Shown here in pieces: positions 1 to 11,500 of a stretch of DNA of 64,000 nucleotides. Position 1 is the first letter of the stretch, and each line of letters opens with the position of its first letter. Both the position numbers and the translations under genes were made by a program. This stretch comes from Ctena decussata (taxonomy: Eukaryota; Mollusca; Bivalvia; Lucinida; Lucinidae), in the NCBI GenBank assembly GCA_963989385.1, contig OZ022508.1, forward strand, positions 54,413,087 through 54,477,086, given 5' to 3'. The notes under the pieces are model-generated. The model was given only the letters and a program-made list of their open reading frames with translations, ran no database searches and had not been told where the DNA came from.

Positions 1-600
1 CTTATTTTCGCGAATCTCTGTTGGCTCGCAAAATGAACAATTAGCGAATATTGAAACTTATCTAAGATCATAAGATGTAAACTGCCATGTGCAATGTTAA
101 AAATTGTCGTATCAACGTTTATGCACTCTGAATCTGCAAACAATATCGTGCCATCATTGACGTGAACACGTCGTTGTTTCAGAGGGCCTGTGTGCATCGA
201 AAATGTTGCCGCGAAATTCTGGAGCACACTGTTATATTATCAGTGTAGAGCTCTCTGTTAACCCAATTAAGTGATGCGGGTTTCAATGTTGTTTAAAAGT
301 CAATAATTACATTGTATCACGCGCTTCAGAGTGACAGCTCATCTCACTAACTAGCACGTGAAATCTACAACATTCCATGTACTTGAATGGCTAGTAAACA
401 TTGAGTGACAGATCGCTACGCCTACTTGCACGCGAAATCTACAGCAGGAGGGAGAATTTACTGGTAGGCAGTGACAATGCGGCTGTTCCAAACTATTGCT
501 AAATTCGGCCGGTAATGTTTTTTAAACAATCTTTATATATGTATTTCTTAATTTTGTTTATCTTTTTATTGATCAAAAGCATCGTTTAATAATATAAATA
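1..600. other. AT-rich non-coding stretch, no gene seen
   Basis: No open frame with protein-like composition is visible here. A short phrase containing CGTGAAATCTACA or CGCGAAATCTACA occurs twice (about 356-370 and 431-445), each time near the words GTGACAG and GATCGC, which suggests a decayed local duplication. Nothing else can be supported. Confidence 0.5.
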
Positions 601-760
601 TAAGGAATGAATGTTATTTTTTAAACGTTTACTGAAGTATAAACTACATCGGGTCACGAGCAAAGTTTACGTAAACCCCTTCGGGGTTCACTTACTTTGC
701 TCGTGACCCGATGTAGTTTATACTTCAGTAAACGTTAAAAAAATAACATTCATTCCTTAA
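601..760. repeat. Hairpin MITE, copy 1
   Basis: This is an almost perfect inverted repeat with arms of about 75 bp. It opens with AAGGAATGAATG and closes with CATTCATTCCTT, and the loop centres on CCCCTTCGGGG near 677-687. A diverged second copy lies 290 bp downstream. It has no coding capacity. The shape fits a non-autonomous foldback or MITE that could form one long hairpin in RNA. Confidence 0.8.
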
Positions 761-1048
761 ATATTTACATTCTCAGTGAACTTATTGAAATACACCATGG
801 TAAACCATTAGAATGGAAGTAATTTATGCTCCAATCACTACATCGCTTCACGCGAATTTAAGTGACGTTAAAATAAACCATGGTTCTCTAATTCTGATTG
901 GACGTAGGCAGTGTTATGACGTCGTTGACGCTGTTTCGCTATTAATAGAACAAATGTGTACATGTATAAATGTTTTTCTGCTTCCACTGTAGCCCTTCAT
1001 ACAAATTTGTGGTCAAATAAAAGATGGAAAAGATTGTAGATATACGCA

Positions 1049-1202
1049 ATGAACTTATTTTTTCTGGTGTTTATCGAAGTATAAACTACATTGGGTCGCT
1101 AGCAAAGTTTACATGAACCCCTTCGGGGTTCACTTACTTTGCACACGACCCAATGTAGTTTATACTTCGATAAACATCAGAAAAATGAAATTCATTCCTT
1201 AA
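1049..1202. repeat. Hairpin MITE, copy 2
   Basis: This is the same family as 601-760: the arms share GAAGTATAAACTACAT and the centre shares CCCCTTCGGGG. The left outer arm has decayed, while the right arm still ends in CATTCCTTAA. Having two copies so close suggests either two insertions or a local duplication followed by divergence. Confidence 0.75.
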
Positions 1203-1527
1203 ATAATTAAGAGACACGCAAAATAGTGTTACGAGGGGCTTTTCAGAAGTAATGTAAATGATCTCAGGGTAGCTTATTTGCTGATATATAGCAGTGGTGT
1301 TATATATCATTGGAAAGCTAAATCCAAATGCTTTAGAATTGTATGCATTAAAAGAATTTCTAAGTCACCCGTGCATGACAGCACCGAGTCTGCTATTTTA
1401 GTTCTTTGATATGTTCCTCACTACCAGAGCATCTTCCTTCTGAAATTTATAAAATCCGAACATATGTAGAACTAGTTTTTATTAACATGTATAAGTTTGC
1501 AACTGTCAACTGCAAATAAACATAGTA

Positions 1528-2943
1528 GGGTAGTTCGCCCTTGAGTCGAACACTTTTTGTATTGCCTTGCACCTATACCCCTGGCTAGTGACCCACAGCG
1601 TGTTTGGGTGATACAGTAGCTAGCGCAGCTTTTCCAGCACCAAATAACTGCAACTGTTTAGCCATTCTTTGCGAAATAAGGGCAAAACAAGGGGTTTTAT
1701 CCACCTACCCAAATTAGCCCTTAAGTCGAACACACTGGCCCCTGACTCGAACAGATATGTTGATTCAGCCGTTATAGGACAACCGCATATAGGGTATGTA
1801 GTATCCAGAAATGATCCGCATCTTAAACTTATATATTTTAAATCACTTTTTTGTTTGGTGTCAAATTAAAACAATCTTTAGGAGATGATGAGATAGACTG
1901 CAGGGTATGTAAATGCAGATAAACCCACCTTGTGACTCCTTGTACATGAAGTAAACCTTTCAATTCAGGGGCTCATTTACCATGCATACTATTCACTTGT
2001 GATGATTGTAGACCACTGTTGCGTGCATAGAACAAAAGACAAAGATTTATTTATGCATTTAATCTGTGACTGAACACAATTGCCAGTGATACAGTGAGTA
2101 AACCGTCTCTGAAACTATATACCCGTGTTCGACTCCAGAGCGAATCGGTGTTCGTCTCAATGGCGAAGTATAGGCTTGTGTTAAACGTATAAAATTTTGT
2201 AGATTTTTCTTATTTTGACAAATAAACAACTATCTTTTCGAGTAGTAAGAAGTCACAGATTAGTTTAACAAAATATGAAATTTCTATGACTGAGAGAATC
2301 CATTGTCCGGTCAAACGACAGCAGAACACGAGGGTCACAGAGGCTTTTCGTCCCATTTACTAACGTAACAGTGTACAAGATGTCGTTTTTCCCTAGGACC
2401 ATACAGGACTGGAACAAACTACCATCTGCAATTACAGACATGCAGAAGATTGAGGCCTTCAAGACTGCTCTCCATGCCTCGATAGCAGTCCAGCCTCCGT
2501 CCACAGCGTAACAAGCCACGGGTGTATATAGTTTTAACATGTAAATACTGGAACTTTTTACTGTACATGCTCTTGAGAGGTGACTGTCTTGTCCTAACCT
2601 CACCGTGGTCAAAGTTACATTCCTGTATTGGATTTCTGACCTGTATCCGGAAGATGAAGATGAAGATGAGAGTCTTCTTTCCATATGAAACTAAGTGTTT
2701 CATATAAAATGTATGAAAATCCAAATTCTGAAATTCAGAAAGAGCTCGAGGGGGTAAGTTTCGACGACAAATAGTCATATAATTATACATGTTGTATACT
2801 TTGGGCTCTTTTATGCATATTGTTCATAGATTAAGGTAATGTCTGGTATCGCAACAGATGATGATCCACCAAGATGAAACATTAATATTACCAACTCTGT
2901 TTGTTCGACTTAAGGGCAAATTCGACTTAAGGGCGAGTTACCC
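1528..2943. mobile_element. TIR DNA transposon, about 1.4 kb, non-autonomous
   Basis: The left end is GGGTAGTTCGCCCTTGAGTC and the right end is its near inverse, GACTTAAGGGCGAGTTACCC. Both are flanked by TA (1526-1527 and 2944-2945), which fits a TA target duplication of the Tc1/mariner type. Degenerate copies of the terminal word (CCCTTAAGTCGAACA, TGTTCGACTC) recur inside at about 1720-1750 and 2128-2160, so the ends are subterminally reiterated. No transposase frame is visible. A LINE-derived coding fragment lies inside at 2290-2511. Confidence 0.72.
2290..2511 (+). pseudogene. Fragment of the C-terminus of a non-LTR retrotransposon reverse transcriptase
   Basis: The + strand frame from 2290 (after a TGA at 2287) to the TAA at 2509-2511 encodes 73 residues. 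It contains an RTRGS word, then FVPFTNVTVYKMSFFPRTI followed by QDWNKLP, then a FKTAL tail. The pattern Y-x-x-SFFPRTI-x-DWN-x-LP followed by FK is well known at the extreme C-terminus of non-LTR retrotransposon polymerases of the Jockey/CR1/L2 kind. The RT core is absent, so this is a dead 3' fragment. It lies inside the TIR element at 1528-2943, which implies capture or a nested insertion. Confidence 0.7.
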
Positions 2944-3363
2944 TAAACGTGTCTCGTTTAAGGCAACTAATCATGCCATACTTTAATTTCTCACCCAGTG
3001 GACAACCCGTTTCTAGAGCTATCTTGGGTTTTTTCTAGCTCGCCCTAATATCTAAGCCGATCCTACAATGTAAGAAAGTTGTCACAAAATGTCAATCATT
3101 GCTATAATATTATAGTACAGCTCCATTAATTACACACTTAAATTCAACAAACCCAGTTGCTGCTACCTGTCATGTAAATTGCACCCAAAATGAAGTTAAC
3201 AGCAAATGGTGTGCATGAGGTGTCACTGTAGATTTCTGATTAGCTGCTAGTATGAACAATGCATGTCGGAAGTATAGATAGAAAAATGGCTATGGGAATG
3301 GTTTCAACAAGAAGTTAAGTTATTCAATGAATACTCTGTTCTATAAAATATAATGGGTGAAAA

Positions 3364-3520
3364 AATATAATCAATGATGGGGATGAGGCCTCGACAAGGA
3401 AATCTCAGGCTCGATTTCATATTGTTTAAGTCTTATGCCCGGCAAAGCCTCGCATAAGACTAAATAATCTGAAAGCTAGCCTGAGATTTCCTGGTCTCAA
3501 CCCCATCATAGATAATATTA
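3364..3520. repeat. Palindromic MITE, about 157 bp
   Basis: The outer arms (AATATAATCAATGATGGGG against CCCCATCATAGATAATATT) and inner arms (GGAAATCTCAGGCT against AGCCTGAGATTTCC) pair across a short centre at AGTCTTATGC...GCATAAGACT. There is no coding content. It lies upstream of the block shared by the SULT-A and SULT-B 5' regions. Confidence 0.7.
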
Positions 3521-3684
3521 TTATCATGCATCCTGATCAGCCGGTGTTGCGGCCTCTGATCTGGTCTGCACTGTTCGCCATTATCCTATATATAGGACGC
3601 TAGACATTAAAGCGTTAAAATCAAACTAAGAATAGTTTAAATATTGGTTTTTCGTCGCCCTAATTTTTTGGTAAGAAAAGGTAT

Positions 3685-3997
3685 GTCATAGTTTATTCAC
3701 CCCAACACCATTGTCAAAGCGTAATTTTATATTTAAAAAAAATACACGTAACCTGGTTTATCTTTGCTTGACGGTTAGTGCACCTCTAGGTATCGAATGT
3801 TGCATGAAATACGAAATACAGTGTGTAAAGGACGTTAACTGGATTATAAGTGAGTATTTAAAAGGTTTTCAAATGGAATCCCTTCTGACACCTAGGTATC
3901 CTCCTTATCCTTATATATATACATATTCCCTCTAAGTCTCATATTATCCGTCAATCTCGGAGAACATCGCTCTCATTCTCTCTCTCTCTCTCTCTCG

Positions 3998-4041
<44 letters not shown>

Positions 4042-4160
4042 CAATGCATCACAAAATTCAAACTCTACTAACAGTGAACGTTAGCTGATGGCCTCCGTGA
4101 GAGGAGTAAGTTTTTGTATAAAAAGTCTCTGATAAACACAACGCTACAAAGAAGAATCTA
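3685..4160. other. SULT-A upstream block, duplicated upstream of SULT-B
   Basis: This block aligns by eye to 20185-20349 plus 21536-21905 upstream of SULT-B. Shared phrases include ACACCATTGTC, GAAATACAGTGT, AAGGACGTTA, GTGAGTATTT, a long (CT)n tract and GTCTCTGATAAACACAACGC. The shared block lies 1.2 kb before the ATG in A and 0.9 kb before it in B, so the tandem duplication that made A and B seems to have carried 5' flanking DNA along. It could hold a promoter or non-coding first exon, but I see no TATA box or exon that I can defend. Confidence 0.6.
3977..4036. repeat. (CT)n microsatellite
   Basis: About 60 bp of CT dinucleotide, interrupted by two CG steps. The same tract sits in the matching position upstream of SULT-B (21639-21691), so it predates the A/B duplication. 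On the other strand it is a GAGA-type tract. Confidence 0.95.
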
Positions 4161-4640
4161 CCGCGAACACTTTGGTAGGTCGGTTGGTAGAATGGCTGGT
4201 TGTTTTGGGTTTAACGGCCCTTTGAGACAATATTTCAGTGTATATCTGGCCGTCTGCTAGAGAGAGGGCGAAAGAAAAAAGATAATTTAGGTAACAGAAA
4301 AAAAGATCAAAACAACCTGCATCTACTGCAAGCACGATAGGCCCCTGTGCTGCTATTATCGCCCCGACACTGAAAGTTGCCCAGCAGCATCGCCCGACCC
4401 GACCACCCCGAAACGATCACGTGTTGTATCGAGGTTCAGGTATCGTATCGAATGTAAAGTATGTGTTAGTCGGGGGAGGACTGTTTATATTGTTAGCAAT
4501 TTTGCATTTTGATCTGATAGCACTGAATAGTACTGTCACTCTGATCTCTACCTTTGAAAACTCCGAAAACCAAATTTAAGTCTCTATAGTCCTAGAAGTG
4601 GTAGAAACATCTAAATATGCATAAATCATTATGAATCAAC

Positions 4641-4827
4641 CCTGGTTAACTATGTATTTACATCCATATTGGGTTGTTACGAAACGAAAAAATAGCTGTT
4701 ACGAAACGAAAAAAGAGTCATAGTTACCAAACGACTTTATGACCAGATTGTTTGGTAACTATGACTTTTTCGTTTAATAACAGCTCTTGTTCGTTTCTTA
4801 ACATCCTTGAAAACATAGTTAACCAGG
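4641..4827. repeat. Palindromic MITE, about 187 bp
   Basis: The arms CCTGGTTAACTATG and CATAGTTAACCAGG form the ends. Internal arms GAGTCATAGTTACCAAACGA and TTTGGTAACTATGACTTTTT pair around 4735-4745, and CGAAACGAAAAA repeats within the left arm. It is non-coding, about 580 bp before the SULT-A start codon. Confidence 0.75.
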
Positions 4828-5408
4828 TGTGTGAATAGCGATTCGACTTTCCATGTTGGTGATAATTTGTAGGTTGATGTCTAGTTATTGAGTTACATTT
4901 CATCATATAAATGGCAAAAATAGGGGGAACATATTTTGAAAAACGTCCAATTGCTCTTATTATTTGGGTCTCCGTCGAGCGCTGCTACATGTATATAAAC
5001 GAAAGCTGGACAATAAATAGGGCACACAAAAGTAGATAATATCATTTACCAACTAAATTGGCAAAATCATTTTTCAAAACCTTTTTATGTTTATTTGTTT
5101 ATAGCTGGATAAGTATTCATTTACAATGATGGAACTGTATTGAAAAGCTTGTAGCGAGAGCTCACGATATTTTAAAACATTTCATGGCCTTTATACCACT
5201 GATAGAGCATTCGGGCCATACTTTCTAATTTTAAATGCAAATACTTCTATTGAAATGTTAATTTTGTGGGATTATAATTAGCTAAAAAAACAAAGGGGAT
5301 ACACTCAGGTACTCCTCTAGGTATATGGTACCCCTGTTTTCAGAAACTTAAGAAGTTCTATACGGCATTGTAAAAATAATTTTCTACAGCCTTGCGTTTC
5401 CTTTACAG

Positions 5409-5596
5409 GATGCCGATCAAAGAAATAACGGACAGATACGGGCGCAAATTCACGTGGACAGAGTGTAATGGACAAGCCTTTTTAGACAAGGTAGCTGATA
5501 TGTTATTACCACTTGGCCTAGAGGCAAGGCTTGAAGAGGTGAAAAACCTCGAAATTAGGGACGATGACATAATGGTCTGCACTTACACCAAAGCAG
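5409..5596 (+). CDS. SULT: SULT-A exon 1 (coding from 5410), residues 1-62
   Basis: The acceptor TTTACAG ends at 5408 and the ATG follows after one base, so a non-coding exon probably lies upstream. The exon encodes the N-terminal domain through IRDDDIMVCTYTKAG and ends in phase 1 at GCAG|GTTTGT. Lys61 is the PAPS-binding lysine; residue 60 is Thr where Pro is usual. A CTTT-rich run follows the donor directly. Confidence 0.92.
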
Positions 5597-8500
5597 GTTT
5601 GTTCTTTCTTTCTTTCTACCTTCAATCCTTGCTTTCTTTCTTTCGGTAACTATATGTAGCTATTCATAATGTAAATGAGCTGTAATGATCTGTATCTTTT
5701 CTAAATGGATAAATTATAAGCACCTTAAGATTAATGGGTACACTTTCAGGAGAGCCAACTTAGTCATTTGAGCCGCGACGTGAGAAAACCAACAATGTGG
5801 TCATGCGTCCAGCGCAGACTCAGATCAGCCTGGGCATCCGCCCAGTCTGATCAGAGTCTTCGCCGTCCGCATGGGGGCAGCTTAGACGCTTAGCTACCCT
5901 TTAAGCGTTTAGCGAAGAGTCTGGCCAGACTGGGCGGATGCCCAGGCTGATCTGAGTCTGCGATGGGCGCACAACCACATTGTTGGTTTTGTCGTGTCGC
6001 GGCTCATTTTTATTTAGACTCCATTCTCAATAGGGCGCAACTTTAAACCAGAGAATTTGGTCCCTTAGTAACAAATGCTTCCCTTATATAGTAGACTCCT
6101 TTAAGGAAGGGCTATATCGTCCAGGGAGGCAAAAAGGAAGTCACAAAAGTTGTTCCCCTGTGTAAAATGGTGGAAATACATTAAGGTGTATCCACATACT
6201 TCAGTGACCCTAAAAAGTGGTATGAACATCCTGATCAGGATCAAGACTGTATTTGTTCCGTTTTGGGATTGGGATCACTTTATAGGATAACTTAGTAATT
6301 GATCCCATTAATTAGTGTTAATCATACATATTCTGTGGTATGCTTTACTCAGAATTTACATTACAGGAACTCACTGGATATGGGAAATAGTTTCCATGGT
6401 AACCAAAGGTCAAGCAGAATATGCCACCAACACCAAAACAGCTTCCATGATAGACTTCATGTAAGTTTATGAAGATGAATTTCTATACTTCCAGGTGTTG
6501 ACTTATTTATTATTATCTTTTTTTTCCAAATGGAGAAGGAAGTTTTTGGTTTTGTTTTTTTTGTTCTTTTGTTTTTGTAAGTAGTGCCAAAACTCAAGAG
6601 GGCTCTACTCTTGAAGAAATGACTTTGCTCCTAGATGCCCAAATCACTTTCTTAAAGAGATAACTCTCATTGCGAAGGAAGACACAAATGAATATATCAG
6701 ATTTTCTTTAGGGTCCGGTTGTTAAAAATTAACGACATCAGAATCAGAACTGTTTACTGGTGATACGTCCAAGGACAATCATTCACCAGGACCTGTGAAT
6801 CATCCTTAGTTAACGAGACGTTAAAATTTCAAACCTAATATACAACACAAAAGCGCTGCCATTTTTGCCGAAAAAATAGGAGAAACTTTTGCAGTGCAAA
6901 AGTTCCTCACATTGTCTCAGCAAAAATATGAGCTCTCTTTATTTTATGCGTACTGGAAGACTTAATGAATCACTGACTAGCGTCTTCAGTCTGTACTGAG
7001 AATCATTCGACGTCATTGACGTTACATTCATAACGTTGGTTGCATAGTTGCTTTTTTTTTCATTTGTCAGGATCACTTCACATATCAACCAAATAGTTGT
7101 TATTCTGAATACCACCAAGTCCCCTTCGCTGGATATAACAGCAGAGTGGGGGTGCGGGTAGCAGGGGGGCGGGGATTAAAACAGTCCCTATGAAATTTAA
7201 AGTGTGTGAGTAAACACCATTTTTTCTGCAATATTTGCAATAGAGGACAGGACAACTTTTATGATCTTGGACGATGATGCTCATCTAAAATGAAGTCTAC
7301 TTTGAAACGGTAAAAGGTTGCTGCTAGCAAGAGTTGATCCCTATTGAATTATAGAGGCAAAAATAAAATGCTGGAGCTACTTGCCCAGAAAATGAGCCGA
7401 TTCACCTTAAAAATTACCCGACTAGTCCGCGCTGCTAGCAAATGTGCAGGCCCTCCTTGGCTTGCGCGTATAGCTCATTCCATTTGATGTGTCTATTAAT
7501 TTTCTAAGTGCAAAGTGATGCTTTCCACATTTTCTGTAGACCCATAGAAGTACTCAACTCCTTGCCTCCTCCAAGAATACTTAACAGCCATTTCTCCATC
7601 GATTGTCTTCCTCATCAAGTGTTTAGCAAGAAAATAAAGATGATTCATGTGTATAGGAATCCCAAAGACCTTGCTGTATCATGCTACTATCATGGTAAAG
7701 GATTCAGCTGGATGTTCGGGGAAGTACAACCTTTTGAAACGTTTTCTGAATTCCTACCATATATAACGGGCGAATATGGAGTCTGTAAGCATTATCAGTT
7801 ATATAATATTATCGAATACATGTATGAATTATGTTAATACCTACAACTGTAATAATTCTAAGTAATACGCGTAATAAGACTCTAAATAAAAATAAGCAAT
7901 AATGATAATGTTTATAACAATTAGAATAGCATGCTGTATTTTTTCGGTTATTGAACACCGTTTATCCCTTCTTAAGCAATTTCAAATGTCTAGATCTGTC
8001 TAATAAGACAGATCTAGACTTTTGAGTTTGTCTCAGAAGAGAAACCCCATCCCAGCAGGCACATGATGTCAAAATGACGTCATACTGACGTCGGTGCGAC
8101 GTCAACCCAGCAGACACATGGCGTTTAAATGACGTCGCACTGACGGCGATGCAACGTAATGATGTCGCACCGACGTCAGTATTACGTCATAGTATGACGT
8201 CATTTGACATCATGTTCTTGCTGGGATTTTACCGCTTAATCACGTAAGACTAATTCACTGCAGGATAAACTTCCATCTTATAACCGAATGAATACGGTCG
8301 CTTTATTTGATGTGCAACACAGCAACAGAGACTTTAAAGTGCCAATTTTTGTAACTTTCCAACCAGTCAAGATACAAATATAAGTTATGCATTTTTGCCC
8401 TTTTTAAAATGTGAGGATTGTAGATTGTTTAGTCAGAATTGTTTAGTCAGAATGTTAATGAAATCACTTCAACTGCACATAATAGGGTCAACTCGGGTAA

Positions 8501-11500
8501 ATTCGGACAGCAGGTAAATTCGGACAGTGACATTGTTTCCTTTACATGTCAGTTGTTTGGAAGATAAAACTTAATTAACTGAGCAAACAGTGAAAATCCT
8601 GATGAGACGGCTCATGATGAGCCGTCTCATCTGGATTTTCACTGTTTGCAATGGTATGTCCGAATTCACCTGCTGTCCGAATTTACCTGACTTGACCCTA
8701 ATAATGCACGCGCATAAGGTAAAATGTAGTTGTATGATGTATAACATTTTGTTTATATATGTTCATCTAAATTAAGACATTCTAATGTCTGCAGACCTGT
8801 TAAATATTGAACTTTGGTGATGTATCTCTCAACAAAATTTAATTTGAACTTTTAACTAATTTTAATTAGTTTGCATAAATTATGCTGATTGGTCAAAATT
8901 AAAACTCAGATAACACCGCTTGTTGATGTTAAAAGGAAGTATTTTTGTAACCTTTGCCTTCCTATGCACAATTCCGATTTAACAGACCATTAATGGCACA
9001 TGTATTTTATTCAAGATACTAGAGGGGTTGTAAATCTTATTCATACACCTAGTTCAATTGCATTATTCGATCTAAACAAAACGATATCAACATCATTCTA
9101 GTATTTCCCTTAATTCAAACGTAATATACCCCCCAATCCTCTTGAAGGTCTTTCCCAACTTTGCGCCTCAATTACAGATAACATATTACATCTGACATAA
9201 GTGCAAAGCAGATATGATGGTCTTAACATGTTGTTTTTATTTTAACCTTATTATTTATTTTATTAATAGTTTTTCTATTTGACCAGACTGAGGATGTGAA
9301 GGCAGGTCTGAGTCTAACTTTGCTTCAAATAGTCCTTTAGTGACGACAGTTACCATTGAGTATTTTTTTTTTCAGATTCATACAATTCAGTCTTCAGATA
9401 TTTCAAAGAAATGGAGAGATTTTCCACAGAAAACCCAGGGTCTGTTCTAAATCTACATTTTGAAGATATGTTACAGGTAAGATCAAACTTATACATGTAG
9501 GAATAAATCATTTAAAACATGTTTCTGAGCGAAGAAATCCGCCATAACCAACCAGATATTATATAGACTTTTGGAAGAAAAAAAAGAAAGTTGATATCCT
9601 GGGACCAGATTCACAATCATTCTTAAAATCAAAAACAACCTTGCAGTTAATGTGGAAAATTCTATTCTAAAAAATCTATACTTAAATCATTTTGATAATA
9701 TCAGTTTTTGCATGATCCTACTAACATATATCATAGTACTGTAGCACAAAAGAAAATCAAATGAATTCAGTTTTTGTTAGCTTTTATTTACGCACGAAAT
9801 TTCTACCTTAAAATTAAAGACAAATATTCTTATTTACTGGGCATCATAATCCTATTATGCAACAGTCCAGCGACACTGCTATTTCATCAAAGGAAATGCC
9901 CTTTCTCGCATAGGTAATGACATAACAGGGTCATAAAACCAATAAAGATTGGGGGTGTGTTCTATATAGCGGAGAATATTTGTCTTTTATAAGGGTCGTC
10001 CTTAAGTTTCAGGAATGTGAACCTGGGCCTTGGATAACCCTTTAAAAACATAGTTCATACATGTGTTTATCATGAAATTTTTCTTGCTACTCTCCTCGTG
10101 AGATACGCTGTCTGAGCAACATTATTACAAAACCTACCATATTTAATCGCTTATAAGACGAGGGTTTACTCATCCAAAATTACGGCAGATATGTAAATCA
10201 GTCTTATGTAATTCAGCTACAAAACAGGGTTTTCACTTTCAAAAACAATCGCAAAGACCTAGATCCATCTTACAAGACGGATCTAGGTCTTTGGAATTGT
10301 TATGGACGGGAAATCCTTTGTCCTAGCCAAAGAAGAAAACTGTGTGACATATGCTACCTGCTCATGCTCGAACCAGCTGGAGATTGGTCTTGTCAGGTTT
10401 TGTACAGCCTTTGTAGAAATTTATTGATTTTTAAAAGCAACCAGTCGGGACACAAAGTTTGATATCCGTATATTAGCCTTGTTTCAATGTTGATTTTCAC
10501 CTCTTGTTTGCTAAGGGGCTAAAGATACCTGAAATGTTTCCTTACTTCTAATACCTATAACTTTATTTTCTGACAGTGTTTCTTGTTCTGATTGTTCAAA
10601 GGTATTTTCGCGACAATTCATCGGCGTTTGAGTGCGGTTTCCCTTGTGTTTGCTCAGTTTAAAATGGCATAGGATCCTTTATCCTGCGAAACAAAAAGAT
10701 TTCATTTGCTTCGGTTATTATGAGAGTGGCATAGCATTCCAAGTAGCAATGGATTGATGGATGGATGACTTGCGATTTTACATCCTTGTCAACACTATTT
10801 AAGTCATATCAGGACGATACGATGGGATGATCGTAAAGAAAAGCTGTATGCAACGGAACCTCGTTTACGGTTGAAAGAGTTTTGCCTCCAGCGGAAATCG
10901 AACCCGGTCCAAGTAACGAGCTGTCGAAATAATGTCGTTTTAACGTCGCTGCTACATCAAAACGCCGTCAAAATGACATTGTTTTGACGTTTTGCGTTTG
11001 TTTCGTATATATTTTTTCTGTTTAAATCTTGAATCAGAACCCAACAGATGCAGTTAGACATGTTGCCCAGTTCCTAAACAAAGACCTTTCGGAAAGTGTT
11101 TTAGAAGACATAGCCGATAAGTGCTCCTTTAAAAACTTAAAAGAAGCAGAGGAAAACATCAAACAAGAAACAGGCGTTGTACAGAAGGAGCTAACTGATA
11201 CAGAAGAAGAAAAGAAGCTTAATCTTGGGCCTCCGACAGTTTACAGAAAAGGTATTCTAATTTTTTTAATTTCCTAATGAGCTAATCTTACCGCATAAGA
11301 AATAAAGATGCCGCCATTTAGTCTCTAAAAAGTTTTTCTCAGTGTTATGTAACAGATATTTACAGAAAGTGAATAATATGGTTTAAGTAACAAATTTAGT
11401 TAAGCCTGTAAATTTGTGTTCTAAAATAAAGTAGGCATCATTCAAGGGGAATCGCTAAATTTTCATGGTAAACAACTCTGATTTTTTTTTATTTATTTAT

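Noticed and set aside
2265..2790. Reverse-strand frames of 139 and 123 codons
   Set aside because: They are antisense shadows of the + strand LINE fragment; the + frame has the recognisable motif.
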